A stretch of 33,334 bases of DNA from Maritimibacter sp. (GTDB lineage: Bacteria > Pseudomonadota > Alphaproteobacteria > Rhodobacterales > Rhodobacteraceae): the NCBI GenBank assembly GCA_011389895.1, contig JAABTN010000034.1, positions 1 through 33,334 on the forward strand, in the 5' to 3' direction. Below the pieces are notes generated by a model. It was not told the origin of the DNA. It did no database searches and saw only the letters and a program-made list of their open reading frames with translations. This document shows positions 22,226-30,171 of this stretch, piece after piece; the stretch's first letter is position 1, and each line of letters opens with the position of its first letter. The position numbers and the translations under genes are program-made.

Positions 22226-23092
22226 ATGGACATTCTCATCACAGGCCTGATCCTTGGCGGCACCTATGCGCTGATCGCGCTTGGCCTGAACCTACAATAC
22301 GGTGTGTCGCGGATCATGAACCTCGCCAATGGCGAGATGCTGGTGATCGGCGCCTTCACCGCCTTCATCCTGTTCACCACGGCACAGGTCAGCCCGCTTC
22401 TGACCATCTTCATCGTGGCCCCGCTGGCCTATGTGCTGAACTGGATCATCTACCAGGTCATGCTGCGCCCGCTCGTCAAACGCGCGAAGAACCGGGGGAT
22501 GCTTGAACAGGACGCGATCCTGACCACCTTCGGCCTGTCGTTCGTGATGGTCGGGATCATGCTCTGGGCCTTTGGCGGCGATTACTTCAGCTATTCCTAC
22601 CTTGCGCGCCCCGTCGTCATTCTCGGGGACAATTTCGGCTTCAACCGCGTGGTGGCCTTCGGTTGTGCCGTTTTGCTCTGTGCCGCGCTTTATCTCTGGC
22701 TGAACGTCTCGCGCGCCGGGATGGCGATCCGGGCCGTGGCCGTGTCGCCGGAGAACGCGCGGCTTGTGGGGATCGACGTGCCAAAGCTCTCGGCGCGTGC
22801 CTTTGCGCTCGGGGGCGCCGTGACCGCCGTGGGCGGGGCAGTGATTTCGACCTTTCTTACCCTCGATGCCTCGACCGGCGTGATCTTTACCATGAAAGCG
22901 CTGATCATCGTGATCATGGGCGGTGTCGGGGACGTGCGCGGGACCATCCTCGCCGCGCTGGTTCTGGGGGTGGGCGAAACCCTCGTCGCCTCGCTGATTG
23001 ATCCCGGCCTGACCCTCGTGGCGGCCTATGCGCTCTTCATCCTCATCCTGCTTTTCCGTCCGCAGGGGTTTTTCGGAAGGAGATCCTCGTGA
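22226..23092 (+). CDS. Branched-chain amino acid-type ABC transporter permease (LivH family)
   Basis: This 288-residue inner-membrane permease has about eight hydrophobic segments. The start MDILITGLILGGTYALIALGLNLQYGVSRIMNLANGEMLVIGAF is diagnostic of LivH. SPENARLVGIDVPKLSARAFALGGAVTAVGG (about 172-202) is the cytoplasmic loop that contacts the ATPase, and IVIMGGVGDVRGTILAALVLG is a conserved late segment. A GGAG site lies six bases before the ATG. Its stop overlaps the GTG start of the next permease, so the two are translationally coupled. Confidence 0.95.
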   Translation: MDILITGLILGGTYALIALGLNLQYGVSRIMNLANGEMLVIGAFTAFILFTTAQVSPLLTIFIVAPLAYVLNWIIYQVMLRPLVKRAKNRGMLEQDAILTTFGLSFVMVGIMLWAFGGDYFSYSYLARPVVILGDNFGFNRVVAFGCAVLLCAALYLWLNVSRAGMAIRAVAVSPENARLVGIDVPKLSARAFALGGAVTAVGGAVISTFLTLDASTGVIFTMKALIIVIMGGVGDVRGTILAALVLGVGETLVASLIDPGLTLVAAYALFILILLFRPQGFFGRRSS

Positions 23093-24021
23093 AACGCGAT
23101 GATTGGAACAAGCTCGGATGGGGGGGCGCGCTCATCGGTGTCGCGGCCCTTCTGCCACTCACCGGGGATGGCTACCTGATCTCGCTCGGCGTCACCATCG
23201 CCATGTACACGGTGCTTGCGACAAGCTGGGCCTTGTTCTCGGGACCGACGCATTACATTTCGCTCGCGACGGCAGCGTTCTTCGGGGTTGGCACCTATGT
23301 CACCGGCTCCGGGCTCGATTATATGAGCTACTGGTTGCTTCTGCCGCTCGCCGGTGTGATCGGCGGCGTTCTCGCCGCGCTCGTTGGGCTTGCCACCCTG
23401 CGCCTGTCCGGCGTGTATTTCGTGATCTTCACGCTGGGGCTGGCTGAAATGACGCGCCAGGCGGTGACGTGGTATCAAAACCAGACCGGGCACAAGGGCA
23501 CCTATGTGCTGACCGATTTCACCGATCAGGACATCTACTGGCAGCTTCTGGTTCTCGCGGCGCTCGTGTTTCTCACCGGCTGGGCGATCGGTCGGTCCCG
23601 GCTTGGTTTCGCGCTACGGGTCATCGGGGATGACGAAGACGTGGCGCGTCATGTCGGGATCAACACAGCCATGTCTAAGGTCGCGCTGTTCGTCGTCTCG
23701 GGGTCTGTCGCGGCAATCGTCGGGGCGATCATCGCCCCGCGATATGTCTATATCGAACCCTCGACCGCCTTCACCCCGATGCTGTCGTTTCAGGTCGTGA
23801 TCATGGCGCTGCTCGGCGGCACGGGGCGGCTTTGGGGTCCGCTCGTCGGGGTCATTCCCTTCACGCTTTTGTGGGAGGCGATATCGTCCTCTTTCCCCAA
23901 CCAGACCACGCTGCTTCTTGGCCTGTCCTTTCTCGTCATCGTCTATTTCCTGCCCGGTGGGTTCGTCGGTCTCTATGACCGGCTGAAGGGACGCGCGGTG
24001 AAGCGGAGTGCGCTGGCATGA
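23089..24021 (+). CDS. Branched-chain amino acid-type ABC transporter permease (LivM family)
   Basis: This 310-residue second permease has about nine hydrophobic segments. Family blocks are LATSWALFSGPTHYISLATAAFFGVGTY, LRLSGVYFVIFTLGLAEMTRQ, GDDEDVARHVGINTAMSKVALFVVSG (ATPase-contact loop) and IMALLGGTGRLWGPLVGVIPF. It starts with GTG at 23089 inside the last codons of the LivH gene, with GGAAGGAG upstream. It ends overlapping the next ATG (ATGA). It forms the heterodimeric channel with the LivH-type subunit. Confidence 0.95.
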   Translation: MKRDDWNKLGWGGALIGVAALLPLTGDGYLISLGVTIAMYTVLATSWALFSGPTHYISLATAAFFGVGTYVTGSGLDYMSYWLLLPLAGVIGGVLAALVGLATLRLSGVYFVIFTLGLAEMTRQAVTWYQNQTGHKGTYVLTDFTDQDIYWQLLVLAALVFLTGWAIGRSRLGFALRVIGDDEDVARHVGINTAMSKVALFVVSGSVAAIVGAIIAPRYVYIEPSTAFTPMLSFQVVIMALLGGTGRLWGPLVGVIPFTLLWEAISSSFPNQTTLLLGLSFLVIVYFLPGGFVGLYDRLKGRAVKRSALA

Positions 24022-24752
24022 TGGGGAACACGGTCATCAGCCTGCGGGGCGCCACCAAGCAATTCGGCGGGCTTGTCGCGGTCGATAACGTGAGCTTCGA
24101 GGTTCGCGAACACGAGGTCATGGGATTGATCGGGCCGAACGGGTCGGGCAAATCCACGACCCTGAACCTGATCTCGGGCGCGTTGCCGCCGACCGATGGG
24201 GACATCTCGCTCAAGGGCCACGAGATCACCGGGCTTCCCGCCCGTGACATCGCGCGAAAGGGCGTTGCGCGCACCTTTCAGCTGGTGCGCCTGTTGCCGT
24301 CGATGACGGTGATCGAGAACGTGATCGCGGGGGCGGTCTTTGGGCATCGCCGCCGCTGGGGCCCCGCCGCCGAGCGGCACGCGATGCATGTGCTCGAAAC
24401 GGTCGGGCTCGCGGAGCGGGCGAAGGCGCATATCGGGCAGTTGACCTATATCGACACCAAGCGGGTCGAGCTTGCCCGCGCGCTGGCGGGGGAGCCCGAG
24501 GTACTGCTGCTGGACGAATGGCTGGCCGGTCTGAACCCCACCGAATTGACCGAAGGGATCGATCTGATCCACCGGTTGCGCGACGAAGGGCGAACCATCA
24601 TCCTCGTCGAACACGTGATGGATGCGATCCGGTCGCTGTGTGATGCCTGCGTGGTCATGTCCTCGGGCAAGAAGATCGCCGAGGGCACGGCTGACGAGGT
24701 GCTCTCGGATCCGGAGGTGATCCGCGCCTACCTTGGAGATGACGATGCTTGA
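24018..24752 (+). CDS. ABC transporter ATPase (LivG family) with degenerate signature motif
   Basis: This 244-residue cytoplasmic ATPase has Walker A GPNGSGKST (39-47), Q-loop Gln88 (RTFQLVRLLPSMTV), Walker B VLLLDE (162-167) and H-loop His199 (LVEHVMDAI). The signature is unusual: LTYIDTKRVELARAL (142-156), where LivG normally has a sequence like LSYGQQRRLEIARAL. The D-loop region WLAGLNP also differs from EPxAGLNP. The rest looks intact, so an asymmetric ATPase with one impaired site is likely rather than a pseudogene. The start overlaps the LivM stop (ATGA). Confidence 0.93.
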   Translation: MMGNTVISLRGATKQFGGLVAVDNVSFEVREHEVMGLIGPNGSGKSTTLNLISGALPPTDGDISLKGHEITGLPARDIARKGVARTFQLVRLLPSMTVIENVIAGAVFGHRRRWGPAAERHAMHVLETVGLAERAKAHIGQLTYIDTKRVELARALAGEPEVLLLDEWLAGLNPTELTEGIDLIHRLRDEGRTIILVEHVMDAIRSLCDACVVMSSGKKIAEGTADEVLSDPEVIRAYLGDDDA

Positions 24753-25959
24753 GGTGAAAAACCTGTCTGCTGCCTATGGTCAGCACCCGGCGTTGAACAA
24801 GGCGTCCGTGCGGGTTGGCAAGGGCGAGATCGTGGTGATCCTCGGGGCCAACGGCGCGGGGAAATCGACGCTTTTGAAGTCGATCAGCGGGATTTGCGAA
24901 GGCACGGTCACCGGGTCTATCGTGATGAACGGGCACGAATTGGTCGGCATGAAACCCGACCGGATCGTGGAAGAAGGCGTCTCCTTGGTGCCGGAAGGGC
25001 GGGGGATTTTCGGCGATCTCACGGTCGAGGAGAACCTGACGCTCGGGGCCTATGCCCACCGCGCCAAGGATGCGGAACGCACCAACCTTGACCGGGTTTA
25101 CACGCTGTTCCCCAAGCTCGAAGAGCGGCGCAGACAGGTGGCGCGCACCATGTCGGGGGGTGAGCAACAGATGGTCGCGATCGGGCGGGCGATGATGTCG
25201 AACCCGTCGATCCTGACGCTGGACGAACCCTCGCTCGGCCTGTCGCCGCTTCTGTCGAAAGAGCTGTTTCAAAGCCTGAAAACGGTGCGGGCCACCGGGA
25301 TCGGGATCTTGCTCGTCGAACAGAACGCAAAGGCATCGCTCGCCATTGCGGACCGGGGCTATCTTCTTGAAAACACCGAGATCATTCACGAGGACACCGG
25401 CGAAAAGCTGGCCCGTGATCCGGCCGTGCAGAAGGCCTATCTTGGCGGGGCCGCGTCCAAAACCGGGTCGGGCCGGGCCGTGGCAGACCGGGGCGCAATG
25501 CCCGCGCCCTCCGCGCCGCGCCCGACCACCGGGCCATCGCCTGCTGACATCGCGGCGCAGGCGGTCGAAGGCGTTGCGCCTTCCCGTGCACCCACCCCTG
25601 CACCCGCCTCGGCAGTGCCACAGGCGCCACAGGCCCCCCCACCGGCCCCACCCTCGGCACCGCCGCCACGGCCCGCCGCCGCGCCCTCAGCGCCCAAGGC
25701 GCCTGCGCCGGCCTCCCCGGCGGGGATCGACACCGCCAGCCTTGTCGACAAGGCGCGCGAGATGTCCACGCGCCGGGGCGCAACCGTCCCGCGCAGCCCG
25801 ACGCCATTGGCCCAGCAGACGCCGCGCCGCGCCCCGTCGACGCCGATGCCCGAACTGTCCGATCATGGTGACCGGATGCGTGCCGTGCTGGAAGAAATTG
25901 AAACCGCAGCCGCCCGTGCGTGCGACCGTTCGCGCAGCAGGCGGGCGCGCAAACCCTGA
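24745..25959 (+). CDS. ABC transporter ATPase (LivF family) with long Pro/Ala-rich C-terminal tail
   Basis: Residues 1-235 of 404 are a normal LivF ATPase: Walker A GANGAGKST (34-42), signature MSGGE (136-140), Walker B ILTLDE (156-161), and the LivF-typical VEQN (191-194) in place of the H-loop His. Residues 236-404 are an added tail: a low-complexity Pro/Ala stretch (about 252-326), a short possible helix GIDTASLVDKAREMSTRR (327-344), a second Pro-rich linker, then a predicted amphipathic helix DRMRAVLEEIETAAARA (376-392) and a basic end RSRSRRARKP. LivF is normally about 235 residues. No frameshift is needed: the frame continues cleanly to TGA and 15 bases later the next gene starts. I chose ATG 24745 (GGAG eight bases upstream, 8-base overlap with LivG); a TTG at 24733 and an ATG at 24739 are alternatives. 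Confidence 0.92.
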   Translation: MLEVKNLSAAYGQHPALNKASVRVGKGEIVVILGANGAGKSTLLKSISGICEGTVTGSIVMNGHELVGMKPDRIVEEGVSLVPEGRGIFGDLTVEENLTLGAYAHRAKDAERTNLDRVYTLFPKLEERRRQVARTMSGGEQQMVAIGRAMMSNPSILTLDEPSLGLSPLLSKELFQSLKTVRATGIGILLVEQNAKASLAIADRGYLLENTEIIHEDTGEKLARDPAVQKAYLGGAASKTGSGRAVADRGAMPAPSAPRPTTGPSPADIAAQAVEGVAPSRAPTPAPASAVPQAPQAPPPAPPSAPPPRPAAAPSAPKAPAPASPAGIDTASLVDKAREMSTRRGATVPRSPTPLAQQTPRRAPSTPMPELSDHGDRMRAVLEEIETAAARACDRSRSRRARKP

Positions 25960-25974
25960 CGAAAGGAGACACCC

Positions 25975-27450
25975 ATGCTGGATCAAGCCACCACCGCGCC
26001 GACCATCAAGGGCATGTATATCGACGGTCAATGGACACCCGCGTCCCGCACCTTCGATGACCTCAACCCATCTGACAATTCGCTTTATGCCCGCATTCCC
26101 GACGGGTCGACGGAGGACACCAAGCGCGCCATCGCGGCGGCGAAGGCGGCTTTTCCGGCGTGGTCCGGTCTCGCCTTCCATGAACGCGCGCATTACCTGT
26201 TGAAGATCGCCGAGATTTGGGACCGCCGACAGGGTGATTTCATCAACGCGGCGGTGCAGGAAGGCGGCGGCTGGTTCGGCAAAGGCGCCTTCGAGGCGGG
26301 ATACGTGGCCGAAGTGTTCCGCTCGGCCTCGGCCCTGTGTTACCAGAACATCGGCGAGGTGCTGCCGTCTGAGCACCACAAGTTCATGATGGCCACGCGG
26401 TTTCCGCTTGGCGTGGTCAGCGTCATCTCGCCGTGGAACATGCCCGGTATCCTGACCTCGCGTGGCTTTGCCGCAGCCCTTGCCGTGGGCAACACCGTGG
26501 TCTTGAAACCGTCCGAGGACACGCCCTATGCTGGCGGGCTATACTTTGCCGAAATCCTTGAGGAAGCGGGCATTCCGCCGGGGGTGTTCAACGTGGTGAC
26601 CTGTTCGCGCGACAGCGTGTCGGCGGTGGGCGACGAGATGATCCAGAACCCGGTCGTGAAGGCCGTGTCCTTCACCGGGTCGACCGCCGTGGGCCGCCAC
26701 ATCGCGGCGAAATGCGGCGCGCATCTGAAGAAGGCCTGTGTTGAGCTTGGCGGTAAGGATTCGATGATCATCATGGATGACGCCGATCTTGACCACGCCG
26801 CCAAGGCCGCGAATTTCGGTTCGTTCATGCACCAGGGACAGGTGTGCATGTCGACCGAGAAGATCCTCGTGCAAGAAGGCGTCTACGACGATTTCATGCG
26901 TCAATTCGTGGCCCGCGCCGCAAAGCTCAAGACCGGGCATACGAAGGACAAGGACAACGTGATCGGGCCGCTGGTGAACACGCGGCAGGCGGTCCGGGTC
27001 AAGGCCCTGATCGACGACGCGGTGGCCAAGGGGGCCACGGTCGAGCTGGGCGGAAATGCCTGGGACAACTTCGTGGAACCCACGGTCCTGACCAACGTCA
27101 ACCCGGACATGGACATCTGGCACGACGAAACCTTCGGCCCCGTGGTGATCGTTGCACCCTTCCGCACTGAAGAGGAGGCGATCGCGCTGAACAACGACAC
27201 CGAGTACGGGCTGACGGCGGCGATCATGACGCGGGATGAAGCCAAGGCGCTGCGCATGGCCGAACAGATCGAAACCGGCATCTGTCACGTCAACTGCCAG
27301 AACATCAACGACGAGCCGCATGTGCCCTTTGGCGGCACCAAGGCGTCGGGTGTCGGCCGGTATGGCGGGCGTTGGTCGCTGGATGCGTTCACCGAGCTGC
27401 GCTGGATCACGCTCGACCGCGGCGGGCGGCATTTCCCGCCGGTTTTTTGA
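25975..27450 (+). CDS. NAD(P)-dependent aldehyde dehydrogenase (second of two)
   Basis: This 491-residue ALDH-superfamily enzyme has Asn155 (SPWN), Lys178, Glu257 (ELGGK), Cys291 (QGQVCMS) and DETFGPVV (about 384-391), so it appears active. It shares the benzaldehyde/vanillin-dehydrogenase-like look of the enzyme at 19472 (SFMHQGQVCMSTEKILV, SLDAFTELRWITL), but the N-terminal third is clearly different, suggesting old paralogues with different substrates rather than a recent duplication. GAAAGGAG precedes the ATG. Its last ten codons also encode a terminator-like hairpin (27420-27448). Confidence 0.93.
   Translation: MLDQATTAPTIKGMYIDGQWTPASRTFDDLNPSDNSLYARIPDGSTEDTKRAIAAAKAAFPAWSGLAFHERAHYLLKIAEIWDRRQGDFINAAVQEGGGWFGKGAFEAGYVAEVFRSASALCYQNIGEVLPSEHHKFMMATRFPLGVVSVISPWNMPGILTSRGFAAALAVGNTVVLKPSEDTPYAGGLYFAEILEEAGIPPGVFNVVTCSRDSVSAVGDEMIQNPVVKAVSFTGSTAVGRHIAAKCGAHLKKACVELGGKDSMIIMDDADLDHAAKAANFGSFMHQGQVCMSTEKILVQEGVYDDFMRQFVARAAKLKTGHTKDKDNVIGPLVNTRQAVRVKALIDDAVAKGATVELGGNAWDNFVEPTVLTNVNPDMDIWHDETFGPVVIVAPFRTEEEAIALNNDTEYGLTAAIMTRDEAKALRMAEQIETGICHVNCQNINDEPHVPFGGTKASGVGRYGGRWSLDAFTELRWITLDRGGRHFPPVF
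27420..27448 (+). terminator. Intrinsic terminator overlapping the end of the second dehydrogenase gene
   Basis: CGGCGGG (27420-27426) pairs with CCCGCCG (27435-27441) around an 8-base loop and is followed by six T residues (27443-27448), the last of which is the T of the TGA stop. It lies 16 bases before the flotillin-like gene and could reduce read-through into it. Confidence 0.6.
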
Positions 27451-27463
27451 GGAGGACTGACAC

Positions 27464-29023
27464 ATGAGCGTTCTTGGATGGATCATCGTCGTTGTCGTCA
27501 TCGCCGCCGCGCTGGTGGCGCTTGCGGCATGGTTTTACGAACGGGCGACCAATGAAATCAGCCTCGTGAAAACCGGGGTAGGGGGCCGAAAGGTCATCAT
27601 CGACGGAGGCACGCTGGCGATCCCTTACTTTCACGAGATCAACCGGGTGAATATGCAGACGATCCGTATGGACGTGGTGCGGCGGGGCGACAGCGCGCTG
27701 ATCACCAAGGACCGGATGCGGGTGGACGTGGGGGCCGAATTCTATGCCTCGGTGGTGCCGGATGGCGAGGCGATCGCGCGCGCGGCCCAGACGCTGGGGC
27801 GGCGGACGTTTCAGCCCGATGAGCTAAAGTCGCTGATCGACGGGATGATGGTCGATGCGCTGCGCACCGTCGCGGCCCAGATGACCATGGATCAGCTGCA
27901 TGAAGACCGGGCCGAATTCGTGCGCGAGGTGCGCGATATCCTTGGTGAAACGCTTGGGCGTTACGGGCTTCAGCTTGATTCCGTGTCGCTGACCGATTTC
28001 GACCAGACCCCGTTTTCGTCGCTGGATGAAACCAACGCGTTCAACGCGGTGGGGATGCGCAAACTGTCCGAAGTGATCGCGAAATCCAAGCGCGAGCGGG
28101 CACAGATCGAAGGGGACAGCGAGGTCGAAGTGCGCCGCACGGCGATGGAGGCGAGCCGCCGAAAGTTGGAGATCGACCTTGAGGAACGGCGCGCCGAGAT
28201 CGCGCAGGCGCAAGAGGTTGAAACCCTGATGGCCGCACAGCTTGCCGAAGTGGCGCAGCGCAAGGCGGATTCGGAACGCGAAGCCGCCCATGCGCGTATC
28301 CGGATGGAACAGGAAATCCAATCCGCCGACATCGCGCGGGAGTTGGCGATCCGGGAAGCCGAGATTTCGCAGGACCGTGCCCTTCAGATCGCCGAACAGG
28401 AGCGGCAGATCCAGATTTCGGCCAAATCGCAGGAGGAAAGCCGTGCGCGGGCCGAGGCCGATACCGCGCGGGCCGAAGCGGTGAAGGCCGAAGAGGCGAT
28501 CCAGACCGCACGGCAGATGGCCGATGCGGAACGGCGCAAGGCCGTCGCGCTCCTCGCCGCGCAGCAGGATGCCGAAACCGCCGCAACCCGCGCGCGTATC
28601 GCGGCAGAAAGCGACAAAGCCACCGCGAAGGATCGCAAGGATGCCAAGCGCGAGGAAGCCGAGGCAATGAAGTATCTCAAGCTGGCCGAGGTCGAAGCGG
28701 AAGCGGCCCGGATCAAGGCCGAGAACGCCCGGTCCGAGGCGCTGGTGGCGATGGAGATGGAGAAAATGCGTCTCGACGCCATGCCGGGGATCGTCGCCGA
28801 GATGGTCAAGCCTGCCGAACGGATCGACAGTATCTCGATCAACCAGGTGTCCGGTCTTGGGCAAGGCTCCGGTCGGACGCAGGGCGAGGGGGAGCGGACG
28901 TCGCCGGTCTCGCAGATCGTGGACTCGATCCTTGATATGTCGGTCTCCCTGCCCGCCATGACCAAGCTGGGTGAAATCATCGGTGACGGGGTCGATAAGA
29001 GCTCCCGCAAATCTGACGAATGA
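27464..29023 (+). CDS. Flotillin/YqiK-like SPFH-domain membrane protein
   Basis: This 519-residue protein has an N-terminal membrane segment (about 4-24) and then an SPFH/band-7 domain (about 28-190) with NEISLVKTGVGGRKVIIDGG and VDVGAEFYASVVPDGEAIARAAQTLG. A very long Ala/Glu/Arg coiled coil follows (about 190-440, repeated RAEA/AEAARIKAENARSEA patterns), then a C-terminal flotillin-type segment (PAERIDSISINQVSGLG) and an oligomerisation tail. Bacterial flotillins form scaffolds in ordered membrane domains and help assemble membrane complexes. A GAGGAGG site precedes the ATG. The usual NfeD partner is absent on either side. Its place behind a transporter operon suggests, but does not prove, a role in organising that transporter. 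Confidence 0.88.
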   Translation: MSVLGWIIVVVVIAAALVALAAWFYERATNEISLVKTGVGGRKVIIDGGTLAIPYFHEINRVNMQTIRMDVVRRGDSALITKDRMRVDVGAEFYASVVPDGEAIARAAQTLGRRTFQPDELKSLIDGMMVDALRTVAAQMTMDQLHEDRAEFVREVRDILGETLGRYGLQLDSVSLTDFDQTPFSSLDETNAFNAVGMRKLSEVIAKSKRERAQIEGDSEVEVRRTAMEASRRKLEIDLEERRAEIAQAQEVETLMAAQLAEVAQRKADSEREAAHARIRMEQEIQSADIARELAIREAEISQDRALQIAEQERQIQISAKSQEESRARAEADTARAEAVKAEEAIQTARQMADAERRKAVALLAAQQDAETAATRARIAAESDKATAKDRKDAKREEAEAMKYLKLAEVEAEAARIKAENARSEALVAMEMEKMRLDAMPGIVAEMVKPAERIDSISINQVSGLGQGSGRTQGEGERTSPVSQIVDSILDMSVSLPAMTKLGEIIGDGVDKSSRKSDE

Positions 29024-29103
29024 CGCCAAAGCATTGAACGCGGGGCGCGGCACGACGGGGCTTCGTTTGCGCGCCGCGCGGATGTAAGATCAAAGGATGA
29101 GAC

Positions 29104-29139
29104 AGGGTCGCGTGATTTCGGGTGCACGCGGCCCTTCTT
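29104..29139. terminator. Terminator between flotillin-like gene and lipoprotein gene
   Basis: AGGGTCGCGTG (29104-29114) pairs with CACGCGGCCCT (29125-29135), 11 bp with one G-T pair and a 10-base loop, followed by TTCTT. It lies between two convergent genes and may serve both. Confidence 0.65.
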
Positions 29140-29160
29140 CGTGCAAACCGCGCGTCGGGA

Positions 29161-29775
29161 TCAGTTTTCCACGAGGTAGAATTTGCCGGTGGTGCGATTG
29201 ATCGTAAAGCCCCCGGTGCCCTCGGTCGTCACGGTGCCCGTCACGGCGCTTGCCCGGTCGGTGATGTCACGGAATGTACCGTTCATGTCCATCGACACGT
29301 TCGACTTATTGGCTCCGTCCACGATCTCGCCGCCTGTCGTCGACATGGCGAGCGTGTTGCCGGAGACGGACCCCGTCAGCACGGCAGCGCCCCCCAGATC
29401 CTTGGTCTTGGTGCCGCTGTCGTCGTAGAGCGCAAAGTTGTCCACGACGGCCGAAGCCGACCCGTTGTTCAGGTTGGTTACGGTCGCGTCGATCGCGCCG
29501 GTCATGAACCCGTTGATACCGCCCGACACATCGGTGCCCATACCGCCGATATAGTTCGCCGAACCAGAGTTGGGCATCGACGTCGTGACGGGTGCCGCGC
29601 GCACGTATTGATAGGCGAGCAGGAAATCCGCCTCGCCATCCGCGTCCACCTTGCCGGTATCCACACCGGGGGAGGCGTCAATCAACGCCGCGTCTTTGCC
29701 TGTCAGGGGAGTGTTGTCGCAGCCTGAAACGGCCAATACAGCGGCCACCGCCGCCAGCGTCATAAGTCTATCCAT
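29161..29775 (-). CDS. Small lipoprotein, possibly a transferrin-binding-protein-like beta-barrel
   Basis: This 204-residue exported lipoprotein has signal MDRLMTLAAVAAVLA and lipobox V-S-G-C with the acylated Cys19. The mature part is Gly/Thr/Ser/Asn-rich with alternating beta-strand patterns: SGSANYIGGMGTD, FMTGAIDATVTNLNNGSASAVVDNFALYD, LTGSVSGNTLAMS, FRDITDRASAVTGTVTTEGTGGFTINRTTGKFYLVEN. This resembles the small beta-barrel domain of TbpB-like or Slam-exported proteins, but the match is by eye. Asp20 after the cysteine would signal inner-membrane retention under the E. coli Lol rule. GAGG lies upstream of the ATG. It stands alone, convergent with the flotillin-like gene and divergent from the str operon. 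Confidence 0.75.
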   Translation of the reverse strand: MDRLMTLAAVAAVLAVSGCDNTPLTGKDAALIDASPGVDTGKVDADGEADFLLAYQYVRAAPVTTSMPNSGSANYIGGMGTDVSGGINGFMTGAIDATVTNLNNGSASAVVDNFALYDDSGTKTKDLGGAAVLTGSVSGNTLAMSTTGGEIVDGANKSNVSMDMNGTFRDITDRASAVTGTVTTEGTGGFTINRTTGKFYLVEN

Positions 29776-30171
29776 CTGTTACCCGCCTCAAATGGGTGAT
29801 TGCGGCCCGTTTTAGGTGCCTTTATTGAGGGAGAGTATCGGCGCAATCGGCCTTTTTGGCAAGGTTCAACCGCTTTCGGCCCATATGGGGCGAAAAGTGT
29901 TGCCCCAGCGTTGACAAGCCCCCCGACTCCCCATATACGGCGCGCACCCGGACCAAGGGGGCACTGTGCCCTTGGGTGTCCGATATCAAAACTGAAGTGG
30001 CCACGATCCGGGTGATACGCGCCCCGATCCTCTGAAAAACCCACCGCGTCGCCCAGGCTAATGTGGGCGGGTGCGGTATCGTGCGTTTTATGGACGCATA
30101 AGACGCAGTTGAGATGAACCGGGGCGCGCGCCCCACGAAACATAGTGTTGCAACACGGGGAACGAAGCCGA
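29776..30171 (+). other. Divergent upstream region and long leader of the str operon
   Basis: These 396 bases hold no gene that I can support. They contain the str promoter (29911-29939) and, three bases past the likely start point, a hairpin with CGGAC/GTCCG and CAAGGG/CCCTTG helices (29949-29982). Two perfect palindromes lie close to rpsL: GGGGCGCGCGCCCC (30121-30134) and GTGTTGCAACAC (30145-30156). The inverted pair ATATGGGG (29883-29890) and CCCCATAT (29929-29936) brackets the promoter -35. The leader from promoter to rpsL is about 225 bases, long for this operon. Confidence 0.6.
29911..29939 (+). promoter_or_regulatory. Near-consensus sigma-70 promoter of the str operon
   Basis: A perfect TTGACA (29911-29916), a 17-base spacer, and TATACG (29934-29939). 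This is the best promoter in the window and points at rpsL-rpsG-fusA-tuf. Confidence 0.7.
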
